From positions 1 through 64,000 of the forward strand of contig NZ_JBHSGG010000041.1 of NCBI RefSeq assembly GCF_042654365.1: a DNA stretch of 64,000 bases, read 5' to 3'. The DNA comes from Coralloluteibacterium thermophilum. GTDB taxonomy: Bacteria; Pseudomonadota; Gammaproteobacteria; Xanthomonadales; Xanthomonadaceae. This document shows, in pieces, positions 1 to 9,159 of this stretch. Positions within the stretch are counted from its first letter, which is position 1. Every line of letters starts with the position of its first letter. The position numbers were made by a program, and so were the translations under genes. The notes below the pieces were generated by a model. The model was not told where the DNA came from and did not search any database. It saw only the letters and a list, made by a program, of their open reading frames with translations.

Positions 1-3000
1 CGGTCGGCTTCCTGGCGGATGCGGGCGCGGCCAACAGCGTGGCGCTGGGTGCGAACTCGGTAGCGGACCGCGCGGACACGGTGTCGGTGGGCGCTGCGGG
101 TGCGGAGCGCCAGATCGTCAACGTGGCCGCGGGCACCGAGGACACCGATGCGGTGAACAAGGCCCAGCTCGATGCGGTCGCGGAGACGGCGGAGCGGACC
201 GGCCGCTACTTCACCGCCACCGGCGGCGAGGAGAGCGAGGCCGGCGCCTACGCCGAAGGCGACTACGCCACCGCCGCGGGCGAGGCGACCAATGCCATCG
301 GCACCGGCGCCTCGGCCTTCGGCAGCGGTGCCGCGGCGATCGGCGACTTCGCCATGGCGTCCGGCTACGGCGCCACGGCGGCGGGCGACAACACGGCGGC
401 CTACGGGGCCGGCGCGCAGGCCACCGCCGAATACGCCACCGCGCTCGGCGCGGAGAGCGAGGCCACCGGCGAACAGAGCACGGCGACGGGCGCGGCGGCC
501 GTGGCGAGCGGCGACGGCGCCGTCGCGACCGGCGCGCTGGCGGAGGCCTCGGGCATCGAGGCCACGGCCGTCGGCTACTTCGCCACCGCCTCCGGCGTGG
601 GGGCGACCGCACTCGGCGCCGAGAGCGTCGCCACCGGCGACCTCGCCCTGGCCGCGGGCATCGCCGCCACGGCGGGCGCCCACTTCGCGACCGCGCTCGG
701 CGGCCTCGCCCAGGCGGAGGGCGCAAACAGCACCGCGGTCGGCAACGCCGCCGCCGCGCTCGACGAAGACGCCACGGCGGTGGGCGCCGACAGCGTCGCC
801 GCGGGCGCGGGCAGCACCGCCGTCGGCACGGCCGCGGCGGCGGACGGGGACGCGGCGACCGCGCTGGGTGCGGGCAGCCTGGCCTCCGGCGCAGGCGGCA
901 CCGCCCTCGGTGCCGGCGCCTGGGCCACCGGCGAGGACAGCGTCGCCGTCGGCCACGCCAGCACCGTCACCGCGGCCAACAGCGTGGCGCTGGGCGCGAA
1001 CGCCGTGGCCGACCGTGCGGACACGGTCTCGGTCGGCAGCGCGGGCAACGAACGCCAGATCACCAACGTCGCTGCCGGCACCGCCGGCACCGACGCGGTC
1101 AACGTGGCCCAGCTCGCCGCGGCCATCGCCGACGTCGATGCCGAGGGCAACCGCTACTTCTCGGCCACGCCGGCCGAGGGCGCGGTGGGCGACGGGGCGG
1201 ACGCCTCGGGCGAACTCGCCACCGCCGGCGGCGAGGGCGCGGTGGCGGCGGGCGACGCGGCCACCGCGCTCGGCGCCCATGCAGAGGCCGAGGGCGACTA
1301 CGCGACCGCGGTGGGTTCGAGCGCGCTGGCGCTGGCGCAGGGCGCGACGGCGCTGGGCAGCGGCGCATTCGCGCTGGGCGAGCACAGCACGGCGACCGGC
1401 TTCAACGCCAGCGCGATGGCGGATGCGGCGACCGCGACCGGCGCCGGCGCCTGGGCGACCGGCGAGGCGAGCACGGCCACGGGCGTGAGCGCGATCGCGG
1501 AGGGTGACAACAGCGCCGCCTACGGCGCCGGCAGCGCCGCGTTCGGCGCCGAGAGCACGGCACTGGGCGCGGGCGCGCAGGCGTACGCCGACGAGGCCAC
1601 CGCGGTGGGCGCCAACAGCAGCGCGGAGGAAGGCGGCACCGCGACCGGCACGGGCGCGGCGGCCGGTGCCTACGCGACGGCGGCGGGCTACGGCGCCGAC
1701 GCGGGCGGCAACCAGGCGGTGGCGGTGGGGCTGAACAGCAGCGCCAGCGAGGCGTACACGACGGCGGTGGGCGGCTACAGCGACGCGAGCGGCCAGTTCT
1801 CCTCGGCGATCGGCTATGCGGCGCAGTCGAGCGGGCTGGGCGCGTTCGCGGCGGGCACGGAGACGGTGGCGTCGGGGAACCTGGCGACGGCGGTGGGCTC
1901 GCTGGCGAACGCCTCGGGCGCGAGCGCGGTGGCGGTGGGCGAGAGCGCGACGGCCACGGGCGAAGGCGGCGTGGCGGTGGGCGGCTCCTACGCGGGGCTG
2001 ATCCCGACGGAGGCGACGGGCGTCGCGTCGACGGCGGTGGGCCAGGGCGCAGGCGCGACGGACGACCAGGCCACGGCGGTGGGTGGGCTGTCGTGGGCGG
2101 ACGCGGTGAACGCAACGGCGCTGGGCTACGGGGCGTACGCCTCGGCGATCAACAGCGTGGCGCTGGGCGCGGGGTCGGAGGCGGACCGCGCGAACACGGT
2201 CTCGGTGGGTGCTGCGGGCGCGGAGCGCCAGATCGTCAACGTGGCGGCCGGCACCGAGGCGACCGACGCGGTGAACAAGGCCCAGCTCGATGCCATCGCC
2301 AGCGCGGTGGAAGAGAGCGGGCGCTACGTCGCGGTCGACGGCGACGAGGCCGCCTCCGCGTCGGGCGGCGACGCCGCGGCGGTGGGTGCCGGCGCGGTCG
2401 CGTCGGGTGCGGGCAGCGCCGCCTGCGGCAGCCGGGCGGTGGCGGCGGCGGGCAACAGCGCGGCCTTCGGCGCCGGCGCGACGGTCGCCGAGGCCGGCAG
2501 CTACGGCCGCGCGCTCGGCGAGGGCAGCCGCGTCGCCGCGGCGGGCAGCGTGGCCCTCGGCGCGGGCGCCACGGCGGAGCAGACGAACGTGGTCTCGGTC
2601 GGCAGCGGCGACGGCGTCGGCGGCCCAGCGACGCGGCGCATCGTCAACGTGGCGCCGGGCAACGTGTCCGCGGGCAGCACCGACGCGGTCACCGGTGGGC
2701 AGCTCCACCAGACCAACCAGCGCGTCGGCGCGGTGGAGACGCGCGTGGACGCCATCGACGACCGCATCGGCGGCATCGAGGGCGCCGCGCTGAACGCGGT
2801 CGCCTACGACGGTCCGGAGCGTGGCGACATCTCCCTGGCCGGGGAGAACGGCACCACCATCAGCAACCTGCGCGCGGGCATCGTGGCCAGCGGCAGCACC
2901 CAGGCCGTGACCGGCGGGCAGCTCCACCAGACCCACGTCAGCGTGGCCGAGATGCTGGGCGGCGGCGCGGGCGTCAACGCCGCGGGCGGGCTGATCCCGC

Positions 3001-3902
3001 CGACCTTCCTGGTCCAGGGCAGCAGCTACAGCAGCGTGGGCGCCGCCATCGCCGCGCTCGACCAGAGCGTGACCCGGCTCGACGCGCGCGTCGGCCAGCT
3101 TGGCGGCAACGTGCCCGTGCCGGCCTCGGACGCTGGCGCGGGCGCGAGCTTCGGTGCGGGCGCCGTGGCCAACGACGCCTCGGGCACCGCGCTCGGACAG
3201 GGCACCTACGCACACGGCCCGGGGGACACGGCGGTCGGCGCCAACACCTACGTGGGCGCGGACCAGAGCACGGCGGTGGGCGCCAACGCCTCGATCAGCG
3301 CGGCCGGCACCGACGCCGTCGCGGTGGGCGAAAGCGCGAGCGTGACCGCGGCCAGCGGCACCGCCCTGGGCCAGGGCGCGCAGGCCACCGCGGCCAATGC
3401 CGTCGCGCTGGGCCAGGGTTCGGTCGCCGACCGCGAGAACGCGGTCTCGGTGGGCGCGGCCGGGGCCGAGCGCCAGGTCACCAACGTCGCGGCCGGTACG
3501 GCCGACACCGATGCGGCGAACCTGGCGCAGGTGCGGCAGGGGAACATCGAGACCCTCAACAGCGCCCGCGTCTATACGGACCAGCGCGTCACCGAGGCGC
3601 TCGCGCTGCCGATGGCCGCCATCGACGACCTGCGCAACGAGACCAGCGAGCGCTTCCGCCGCACCGACATCCGCATGGACAAGATGAGCGCGATGAACGC
3701 GGCGATGGTGAACATGGCCGCCAGCGCCGCGGGCATCAACACGCCCAACCGCCTCGCCGTGGGCGCCGGCTTCTCCGGCAGCGAGCAGGCCCTGTCCGTC
3801 GGCTACCAGCGCGCCCTGAACGAGCGCGCGACCCTGACCCTCGGCGGCGCCTTCAGCGGCGACGAGAGTTCGGCCGGCGTGGGCCTCGGCTTCGGCTGGT
3901 AG
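1..3902 (+). CDS. YadA-like trimeric autotransporter adhesin (5' end outside window)
   Basis: The frame is already open at position 3, so the true start and signal peptide lie upstream. Nearly all of the visible protein is Ala/Gly-rich head of the YadA/Hia type, built from roughly 14-residue units with the pattern AxAxGxxAxAxG. At least five neck-like blocks (SVGxxGxERQIxNVAxGTxxTDAVNxAQL) divide it into modules. After the last neck comes a short coiled-coil stalk (about 3540-3700), and the end (about 3740-3899, ...GVGLGFGW) fits the four-strand membrane anchor with a terminal aromatic. Such proteins trimerise in the outer membrane and bind host surfaces, matrix or other cells. Long near-identical DNA repeats inside the gene make length variation likely. 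The family is clear; the ligand cannot be inferred. Confidence 0.93.
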   Translation, partial: VGFLADAGAANSVALGANSVADRADTVSVGAAGAERQIVNVAAGTEDTDAVNKAQLDAVAETAERTGRYFTATGGEESEAGAYAEGDYATAAGEATNAIGTGASAFGSGAAAIGDFAMASGYGATAAGDNTAAYGAGAQATAEYATALGAESEATGEQSTATGAAAVASGDGAVATGALAEASGIEATAVGYFATASGVGATALGAESVATGDLALAAGIAATAGAHFATALGGLAQAEGANSTAVGNAAAALDEDATAVGADSVAAGAGSTAVGTAAAADGDAATALGAGSLASGAGGTALGAGAWATGEDSVAVGHASTVTAANSVALGANAVADRADTVSVGSAGNERQITNVAAGTAGTDAVNVAQLAAAIADVDAEGNRYFSATPAEGAVGDGADASGELATAGGEGAVAAGDAATALGAHAEAEGDYATAVGSSALALAQGATALGSGAFALGEHSTATGFNASAMADAATATGAGAWATGEASTATGVSAIAEGDNSAAYGAGSAAFGAESTALGAGAQAYADEATAVGANSSAEEGGTATGTGAAAGAYATAAGYGADAGGNQAVAVGLNSSASEAYTTAVGGYSDASGQFSSAIGYAAQSSGLGAFAAGTETVASGNLATAVGSLANASGASAVAVGESATATGEGGVAVGGSYAGLIPTEATGVASTAVGQGAGATDDQATAVGGLSWADAVNATALGYGAYASAINSVALGAGSEADRANTVSVGAAGAERQIVNVAAGTEATDAVNKAQLDAIASAVEESGRYVAVDGDEAASASGGDAAAVGAGAVASGAGSAACGSRAVAAAGNSAAFGAGATVAEAGSYGRALGEGSRVAAAGSVALGAGATAEQTNVVSVGSGDGVGGPATRRIVNVAPGNVSAGSTDAVTGGQLHQTNQRVGAVETRVDAIDDRIGGIEGAALNAVAYDGPERGDISLAGENGTTISNLRAGIVASGSTQAVTGGQLHQTHVSVAEMLGGGAGVNAAGGLIPPTFLVQGSSYSSVGAAIAALDQSVTRLDARVGQLGGNVPVPASDAGAGASFGAGAVANDASGTALGQGTYAHGPGDTAVGANTYVGADQSTAVGANASISAAGTDAVAVGESASVTAASGTALGQGAQATAANAVALGQGSVADRENAVSVGAAGAERQVTNVAAGTADTDAANLAQVRQGNIETLNSARVYTDQRVTEALALPMAAIDDLRNETSERFRRTDIRMDKMSAMNAAMVNMAASAAGINTPNRLAVGAGFSGSEQALSVGYQRALNERATLTLGGAFSGDESSAGVGLGFGW
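63..175 (+). repeat. Intragenic direct repeat, copy 1 (neck module of the adhesin gene)
   Basis: This stretch of about 113 bp encodes the neck ADRADTVSVGAAGAERQIVN and what follows. It recurs at 2181-2293 with about ten differences. The two copies are 2118 bp apart, a multiple of three, so recombination between them would keep the frame. Confidence 0.8.
2181..2293 (+). repeat. Intragenic direct repeat, copy 2 (neck module of the adhesin gene)
   Basis: Partner of the repeat at 63-175, encoding the same neck with D-to-N and ED-to-EA changes. Further, more diverged copies of the neck lie near 1010-1120 and 3420-3530. Confidence 0.8.
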
Positions 3903-3916
3903 CGCCGCTGCACCGT

Positions 3917-3943
3917 GCCGCCGGGCCGGCGAGGCCCGGCGGC
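3917..3943 (+). terminator. Strong GC hairpin after the adhesin gene
   Basis: A perfect 11-bp stem (GCCGCCGGGCC/GGCCCGGCGGC) with a 5-nt loop starts 15 nt after the stop codon. No T-tract follows, so it may stop or stabilise the transcript without being a textbook intrinsic terminator. Confidence 0.45.
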
Positions 3944-4018
3944 GGCTTCCTCCCGCCACGGGGCGCGGCCGGGTCCGTCCGGCCGCGGATGCCGTGGCCA
4001 TACCCAGAGGTGATCGAC

Positions 4019-5917
4019 ATGAATACGCCATCCCACCCCCTGCTGCGCCGGACCCTCCTGAGCGTGCTGGTGGCCGCCGCCGCGTCCGGCAGCGCCATCG
4101 CGCAGGTCGCCGAGGTGCGGGGCCCGGGCGAGGCCCCGGTCCACGTCGTGCAGGCGCCGCAGCGCTTCGTCGTGAAGTACGCCGCCGGCGGCGACGCGGC
4201 GCCCGGCATCGCGCGCGCGCTCGAATCGACGCTCGAGGCGGCGATCGCCCGCGCCGGGCTGGACCGGGCGCCGGCGGCCGCGCGCAACGCGACGCCGCTG
4301 CGCGTCCAGCACCGACGCGCGATGGCGGCGGACGGCTGGCACGTGGTGACCACCTCCCGCCCGCTCGACGCGACCGAGGCCGAGTCCTTCCTGCGCGCGG
4401 CCCGCGCCGACGCCGGCATCGCCAGCATCGAGATCGACAGGCTCTACCAGCACATGGGCATCGAGGGGCCGACCGCGTCGCCGCCCAGCGACCCGAACTA
4501 CGCGCAGTACCAGTGGAACTTCGGCAACCCGGTCGGCGGCATCGCGCCCCACGCGGCCTGGGACCTCTCGACCGGGCAGGGCGTGGTCGTCGCCGTGCTC
4601 GATACCGGCATCACCGAGAACACGCTCGACCTCCAGGCCAACGTGATCCCGGGCTACGACTTCATCAGCGACCGGCGCGTCTCCCGGCGCGCGGAGGACG
4701 GGCGGGTACCGGGCGGCTGGGACATCGGCTCGTGGACCGAGGAGAACTACTGCGTGCAGCTCGGCGCGCTGCCGCATCCGGCGCGCACCAGCAGCTGGCA
4801 CGGCACCCACGTCGCCGGCACGATCGCGCAGGAGACCAACAACGGCATCGGCCTGGCCGGCGCCGCGCCCGACGCCAGGGTGATGCCGGTGCGCGTGCTC
4901 GGCTCGTGCGGCGGCTTCGGCAGCGACATCGCCGACGCGATGATCTGGGCGGCCGGCGGCAGCGTGCCCGGCGTGCCCGACAACGCCAACCCGGCCGAGA
5001 TCCTCAACATGAGCCTGGGCAGCAGCGGCCCGGCCGCCTGCCCGGCCTACTACCAGGACGCCATCGACGAGGTGAACGCGCGCGGCGCCGCCATCGTCGT
5101 GGCGGCCGGCAATTCCAACGCCGACGCCGGCACCTACACGATGAGCAGCTGCGACGGCGTCATCAGCGTGGGCGCGACCGGCATCGCCGGCGGCAAGGCG
5201 GGCTACTCGAGCTGGGGCGCCAAGGTCGACCTCTCCGCGCCGGGCGGCGGCGGCCAGGTGGACGGCAACCCCTCCGGCTTCGTGTGGCAGGTGACCAACG
5301 GCGGCACCCAGGGGCCGGTGGCGGGCAACTGGATCCTGCGCGGGATGAGCGGCACCTCGATGGCGTCGCCGCACGTGGCGGCGGTGGCGGCGCTGGTGCA
5401 GAGCGCGGTCGAGACCCCGCTGACCTGGAGCGAGCTGCGCGACCTGCTGGTCTCCACCGTGCGGCCCTTCCCGGTCGCGCCGCCGGCCGCCACCCCCATC
5501 GGCGCCGGCATCGTGGACCCGCTCGCCGTGGTCGAGGCGGCGCTCGACGACGAAGGTCCCTGCGACCCGGCCACGGATCCGGACTGCGGCGGCGGCACGC
5601 CCATCGACGCCACCCCGATCGCCGCGGGCGAGGTGGTCGCCAACCTCGCCGGGGGCGCGGGTGCCGAGCACCTCTTCTCCATCGAGGTGCCGGCCGGGAC
5701 GGCGAGCCTGAACGTGCTGACCTACGGCGGTACCGGCGACGTGTCGCTCTACGTCAGCCGCGGCACGGAGCCCAGCGCCGACAGCCACGACCACCGCTCG
5801 GTCCGGCCCGGCACCAACGAGACGGTGCGCGTGGCCAATCCCGCGGCCGGCACCTACTACGTCAAGGTGATCGGCGTCGCGCCCTTCTCCAGGGTGAGCC
5901 TGCAGGCGCGTCGCTGA
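4019..5917 (+). CDS. Secreted S8 (subtilisin-like) serine protease with C-terminal PPC domain
   Basis: A 632-residue preproprotein. The N-terminus has two arginines and a hydrophobic run ending in SGSAIAQ, a typical Sec signal peptide, followed by a propeptide of about 120 residues. The S8 triad is complete: Asp195 (VAVLDTGI), His261 (HGTHVAGT) and Ser447 (GMSGTSMASPH). The last ~100 residues fit a pre-peptidase C-terminal (PPC) beta domain, often removed after secretion. The start at 4019 is chosen because GAGGT lies 7 nt upstream and the signal peptide follows; the same frame is open far upstream, but only as antisense-like reading of the adhesin gene. Such proteases are classic type II secretion substrates in Xanthomonadaceae, and the T2SS operon follows directly. 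Being a substrate of it is inference. Confidence 0.93.
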   Translation: MNTPSHPLLRRTLLSVLVAAAASGSAIAQVAEVRGPGEAPVHVVQAPQRFVVKYAAGGDAAPGIARALESTLEAAIARAGLDRAPAAARNATPLRVQHRRAMAADGWHVVTTSRPLDATEAESFLRAARADAGIASIEIDRLYQHMGIEGPTASPPSDPNYAQYQWNFGNPVGGIAPHAAWDLSTGQGVVVAVLDTGITENTLDLQANVIPGYDFISDRRVSRRAEDGRVPGGWDIGSWTEENYCVQLGALPHPARTSSWHGTHVAGTIAQETNNGIGLAGAAPDARVMPVRVLGSCGGFGSDIADAMIWAAGGSVPGVPDNANPAEILNMSLGSSGPAACPAYYQDAIDEVNARGAAIVVAAGNSNADAGTYTMSSCDGVISVGATGIAGGKAGYSSWGAKVDLSAPGGGGQVDGNPSGFVWQVTNGGTQGPVAGNWILRGMSGTSMASPHVAAVAALVQSAVETPLTWSELRDLLVSTVRPFPVAPPAATPIGAGIVDPLAVVEAALDDEGPCDPATDPDCGGGTPIDATPIAAGEVVANLAGGAGAEHLFSIEVPAGTASLNVLTYGGTGDVSLYVSRGTEPSADSHDHRSVRPGTNETVRVANPAAGTYYVKVIGVAPFSRVSLQARR

Positions 5918-6045
5918 CCGGCCCCGCCCGGCATGCCGCGCCGCCTCCCGTGGGCGGCGCGGTCGCCCCGGCGCCGTGGGGACAGGACGGCCCGCGCTTG
6001 CTGTAGAGTCCGCGTGCCGTCCTTCGTCCCCCCGGTGCCTCGGCA

Positions 6046-7776
6046 GTGAATGCGCTTTCGAACCCGATCGAGACCCCGGTCGAGCGCGATGCGGACGTCC
6101 GCATCGTGGAGGCCCTGCTGGCGCGCGGGCGGCTGAAGGAGGGCGATCTCGCCCGCGCACGGCGCCTGCACGAGGAATCGCCCGCGGGCGCACCGCTGGT
6201 GCCCCTGCTGGCCCGGCTCGGGCTCATCTCCGAACGCGACCTCGCCGAGACCAGCAGCGAGGTGCTCGGCCTGCCCCTGCTTCCGGCCAAGGACTGTCCG
6301 GACACGCCGCCCGCCGACCTCGCGCTGTCGGTGCGCTTCCTCAAGCAGTACGCGGTCTGCCCGATCGGCGAGGACGCCGGCCACGTCGACCTGCTGGTCG
6401 CCGATGCCCAGGACGCCTACGCGGTCGATGCGGTGGCGCTGGCCACGGGCCGCCGGGTGCGGGTGCACGTCGGCCTGCGCTCCGAGATCGCCGACCTGAT
6501 CGAGCGCTACTACGGCCAGGGCCGTTCCGCGATGGGCACCATCGTCGAGAACCTCGGCGACGAGGGCGCGCGCGACGAGGACGACGTCGAGCATCTGCGC
6601 GACCTCGCCTCCGAGGCGCCGGTCATCCGGCTGGTCAACCTGGTCATCCAGCGCGCGGTCGAGAACCGCGCCTCGGACATCCACATCGAGCCGTTCGAGA
6701 ACCGGCTCAAGGTGCGCTACCGCATCGACGGCGTGCTCGAGGAGGTCGAATCGCCGCCGGCCAACCTCACCGCGGCGGTGATCTCGCGCATCAAGATCAT
6801 GGCCAAGCTCAACATCGCCGAGCGCCGCCTGCCGCAGGACGGCCGCATCATGGTCCGCGTGCAGGGCAAGGAGCTGGACCTGCGCGTCTCGACGGTGCCC
6901 ACCGCGCACGGCGAGAGCGTGGTCATGCGCCTGCTCGACCGCGAGTCGATCGTGTTCGACTTCCAGTCGCTGGGCTTCACCGACGCCTTCCTGCAGAAGT
7001 TCCTGCGCGTGCTCGAGCAGCCGCACGGCATCCTGCTGGTCACCGGCCCGACCGGCTCGGGCAAGACCACCACGCTCTACACCGCGCTGTCGCAGCTCAA
7101 CACGCCGGACGTCAAGATCATCACGGTCGAAGACCCGGTCGAGTACCAGCTCGAGGGCGTCAACCAGATCCAGGCCAAGCCGCAGATCGGCCTCGACTTC
7201 GCGCACGCGCTGCGCTCCATCGTGCGCCAGGACCCGGACGTCATCATGATCGGCGAGATGCGCGACCTGGAGACCGCGCGCATCGCGATCCAGTCCGCGC
7301 TCACCGGCCACCTGGTGCTGTCCACCCTGCACACCAACAACGCCGCCGGCGGCATCACGCGCATGCTCGACATGGGGGTCGAGGACTACCTGCTCACCTC
7401 CACCGTCAACGGCATCCTGGCCCAGCGCCTGGTGCGCAGGATCGAGCCGACCCACGCCGAGCGCTACCAGCCCTCGCCCGAGGTGATCGAGGAGTTCGGC
7501 CTGCGCAGCCTGCAGCCCGAGGGCCCGATCCACCTCTACCGCCCGGTCCCGTCGGCGCTGACCCCCACCGGCTACCTCGGCCGCACCACCATCATGGAGT
7601 TCCTGGTGATGAACGACGGCCTGCGCCGGCTGGTGATGCAGCACGCCGGCATGGGCGAGATCGAGGCCGCCGCCCGCAGCGACGGCATGCGTACCATGTA
7701 CGAGGACGGCCTGATCAAGGCCATGCAGGGCATCACCACCATCGAGGAGGTCCTGCGGGTGACGCAGGAGGGCTAG
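6046..7776 (+). CDS. gspE: Type II secretion ATPase GspE (XpsE-type)
   Basis: Cytoplasmic hexameric ATPase that drives pseudopilus assembly; 576 residues. Walker A is GPTGSGKTT at 334-342; the Asp/Walker B region DPDVIMIGEMRD starts at 396. The N1 domain (about 20-150) would bind the cytoplasmic part of GspL. The C-terminal tetracysteine zinc motif of most GspE proteins is absent; the corresponding stretch (about 465-515) has no Cys at all, as I recall for Xanthomonas XpsE. The start is GTG; the nearby ATG at 6050 is out of frame. First gene of the operon; a TAGAGT hexamer at 6004 could be its -10, but no good -35 is seen. Confidence 0.96.
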   Translation: MNALSNPIETPVERDADVRIVEALLARGRLKEGDLARARRLHEESPAGAPLVPLLARLGLISERDLAETSSEVLGLPLLPAKDCPDTPPADLALSVRFLKQYAVCPIGEDAGHVDLLVADAQDAYAVDAVALATGRRVRVHVGLRSEIADLIERYYGQGRSAMGTIVENLGDEGARDEDDVEHLRDLASEAPVIRLVNLVIQRAVENRASDIHIEPFENRLKVRYRIDGVLEEVESPPANLTAAVISRIKIMAKLNIAERRLPQDGRIMVRVQGKELDLRVSTVPTAHGESVVMRLLDRESIVFDFQSLGFTDAFLQKFLRVLEQPHGILLVTGPTGSGKTTTLYTALSQLNTPDVKIITVEDPVEYQLEGVNQIQAKPQIGLDFAHALRSIVRQDPDVIMIGEMRDLETARIAIQSALTGHLVLSTLHTNNAAGGITRMLDMGVEDYLLTSTVNGILAQRLVRRIEPTHAERYQPSPEVIEEFGLRSLQPEGPIHLYRPVPSALTPTGYLGRTTIMEFLVMNDGLRRLVMQHAGMGEIEAAARSDGMRTMYEDGLIKAMQGITTIEEVLRVTQEG

Positions 7777-7780
7777 CAGT

Positions 7781-7926
7781 GAAGCGGGAATCGGGAGCCG
7801 GGAATCGGGACCTGCCGGCCATCGCCAGGACCGCGCGCAGTCTTCTTCCGGTGGCCGCTTCCGGAAGGCGGCGGCGAGGCATGCGCCACGCTCCAGGTCC
7901 CGCTTCCCGTTTTCCGCTTCCCGGCT
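7781..7926. repeat. Heptamer inverted array between gspE and gspF
   Basis: The left arm (7781-7814) reads GGGAATC, GGGAGCC, GGGAATC, GGGACCT in 7-nt steps. The right arm (7894-7926) is the inverted counterpart, starting CAGGTCCC and continuing with CTTCCCG-type units. The core (7815-7893) carries a small hairpin (CTTCCGG/CCGGAAG). The element fills the gap from 4 nt after the gspE stop to 10 nt before the gspF start, interrupting an otherwise tightly packed operon. Confidence 0.85.
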
Positions 7927-7936
7927 CCTGACCCCC

Positions 7937-9154
7937 ATGCCCCAGTTCCGTTACCGGGCGCTGAGCGCCAGCGGGGAGACGCTCGACGGGCAGATGGAGG
8001 CGGCGAGCGCGGACGAGGTGATCGTGCGGCTGCAGGACGCCGGGCACATCCCCATCGAGGCCCGCAGCGCGGATGCGCTCGACGGCGGCGCGGGGCTGGG
8101 CAGCCTGTTCCGGCGCCGCGCCCTGAGCCAGGACCAGGTGCTGCAGTTCACCCAGCAGCTCGCGACCCTGCTCGGCGCGGGGCAGCCGCTGGACCGGGCG
8201 CTCGCGATCCTGCTCGACCTGCCCGAGACGCCGCAGGCGCGCCGCGTGATCGAGCGCGTGCGCGACGCGGTGCGCGGCGGCACGCCGCTGTCGGCGGCGC
8301 TCGAACAGCAGCACGGCCTGTTCTCGCGGCTCTACGTCAACATGGTGCGCGCCGGCGAGGCCGGCGGCAGCCTGCACGAGACGCTGGCACGCCTCGCCGA
8401 CTACCTCGAGCGCAGCAAGGCGCTGCGCGGCAGCGTGATCAACGCGCTGATCTATCCGGCGATCCTGATGGCCATGGTGGGCCTGTCGGTGGTCGCGATG
8501 CTCGCCTACGTGGTGCCCCAGTTCCAGGCCATGTTCGAGGGCATGGACGCGGAGCTGCCGCTGCTCACGCGGGCCGTGCTCGGCCTCGGCGAGCTGGCCG
8601 CCGGCTACTGGTGGCTCGCCCTCGCCCTGCTCGTGGCGGCGGCGCTGTGGTTCGACCGGCGCCGGCGGGACCCGGACTGGCGCCTGCGCTTCGACCGCTG
8701 GCTGCTGCGGCGCCGGCTGGTGGGCGACCTCGTCGCGCGGCTGGAGACGGCGCGGCTGGCGCACACGCTCTCGACACTGGTCGGCAACGGCGTGCCGCTG
8801 CTGACCGCGCTCAACGTCGCGCGCAACGTGATCGGCAACCGCGCCCTGGTGCAGGCGCTGGACGCGGCCGCCGAGGAGGTGAAGACCGGCGGCGGCCTCG
8901 CGCATGCGCTGGCGCGCTCGAAACTCCTGCCGCGCCTTGCGGTCCAGATGGTCCAGGTGGGCGAGGAGACCGGGGAGCTCGACGCCATGCTGACCAAGGT
9001 CGCGACCACCTTCGACCGCGAGACGGCGCAGGCCATCAACCGCTTCCTCGCCGCCCTGGTGCCCGCACTGACCATCGTGATGGCCCTGGTCGTCGGGATG
9101 ATCGTGTTCGCGATCCTGGTTCCCCTCTACGACATGACGCAATCCATAGGATGA
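7937..9154 (+). CDS. gspF: Type II secretion inner-membrane platform protein GspF
   Basis: Polytopic inner-membrane platform protein that links the ATPase GspE to the pseudopilus; 405 residues, normal for the family. Two T2SSF domains are visible (about 70-195 and 270-395), each followed by hydrophobic spans near 170-190, 220-240 and 375-395. The repeated GEAGG/GEETG signature occurs at about 140 and 340. The ATG directly follows a heptamer array and has no Shine-Dalgarno sequence in the preceding 25 nt. The stop overlaps the next gene's first possible ATG by ATGA. Confidence 0.96.
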   Translation: MPQFRYRALSASGETLDGQMEAASADEVIVRLQDAGHIPIEARSADALDGGAGLGSLFRRRALSQDQVLQFTQQLATLLGAGQPLDRALAILLDLPETPQARRVIERVRDAVRGGTPLSAALEQQHGLFSRLYVNMVRAGEAGGSLHETLARLADYLERSKALRGSVINALIYPAILMAMVGLSVVAMLAYVVPQFQAMFEGMDAELPLLTRAVLGLGELAAGYWWLALALLVAAALWFDRRRRDPDWRLRFDRWLLRRRLVGDLVARLETARLAHTLSTLVGNGVPLLTALNVARNVIGNRALVQALDAAAEEVKTGGGLAHALARSKLLPRLAVQMVQVGEETGELDAMLTKVATTFDRETAQAINRFLAALVPALTIVMALVVGMIVFAILVPLYDMTQSIG

Positions 9155-9159
9155 CCCGC

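Noticed and set aside
2093..4018. Upstream extension of the S8 protease frame through the adhesin gene (1274 codons in total)
   Set aside because: The extra part is Arg/Gly-rich shadow translation of the adhesin; signal peptide and ribosome-binding site place the start at 4019.
5979..6009. GGGACA-N19-TAGAGT as promoter of the type II secretion operon
   Set aside because: The spacing is too long and the -35 match poor; kept only as a remark under gspE.
3803..6193. A 796-codon open frame on the minus strand opposite the adhesin end and protease genes, and many similar long frames elsewhere
   Set aside because: At this GC content antisense frames stay open by chance; the product is Arg/Gly/His-rich low-complexity with no domain, and the opposite strand encodes clear proteins.
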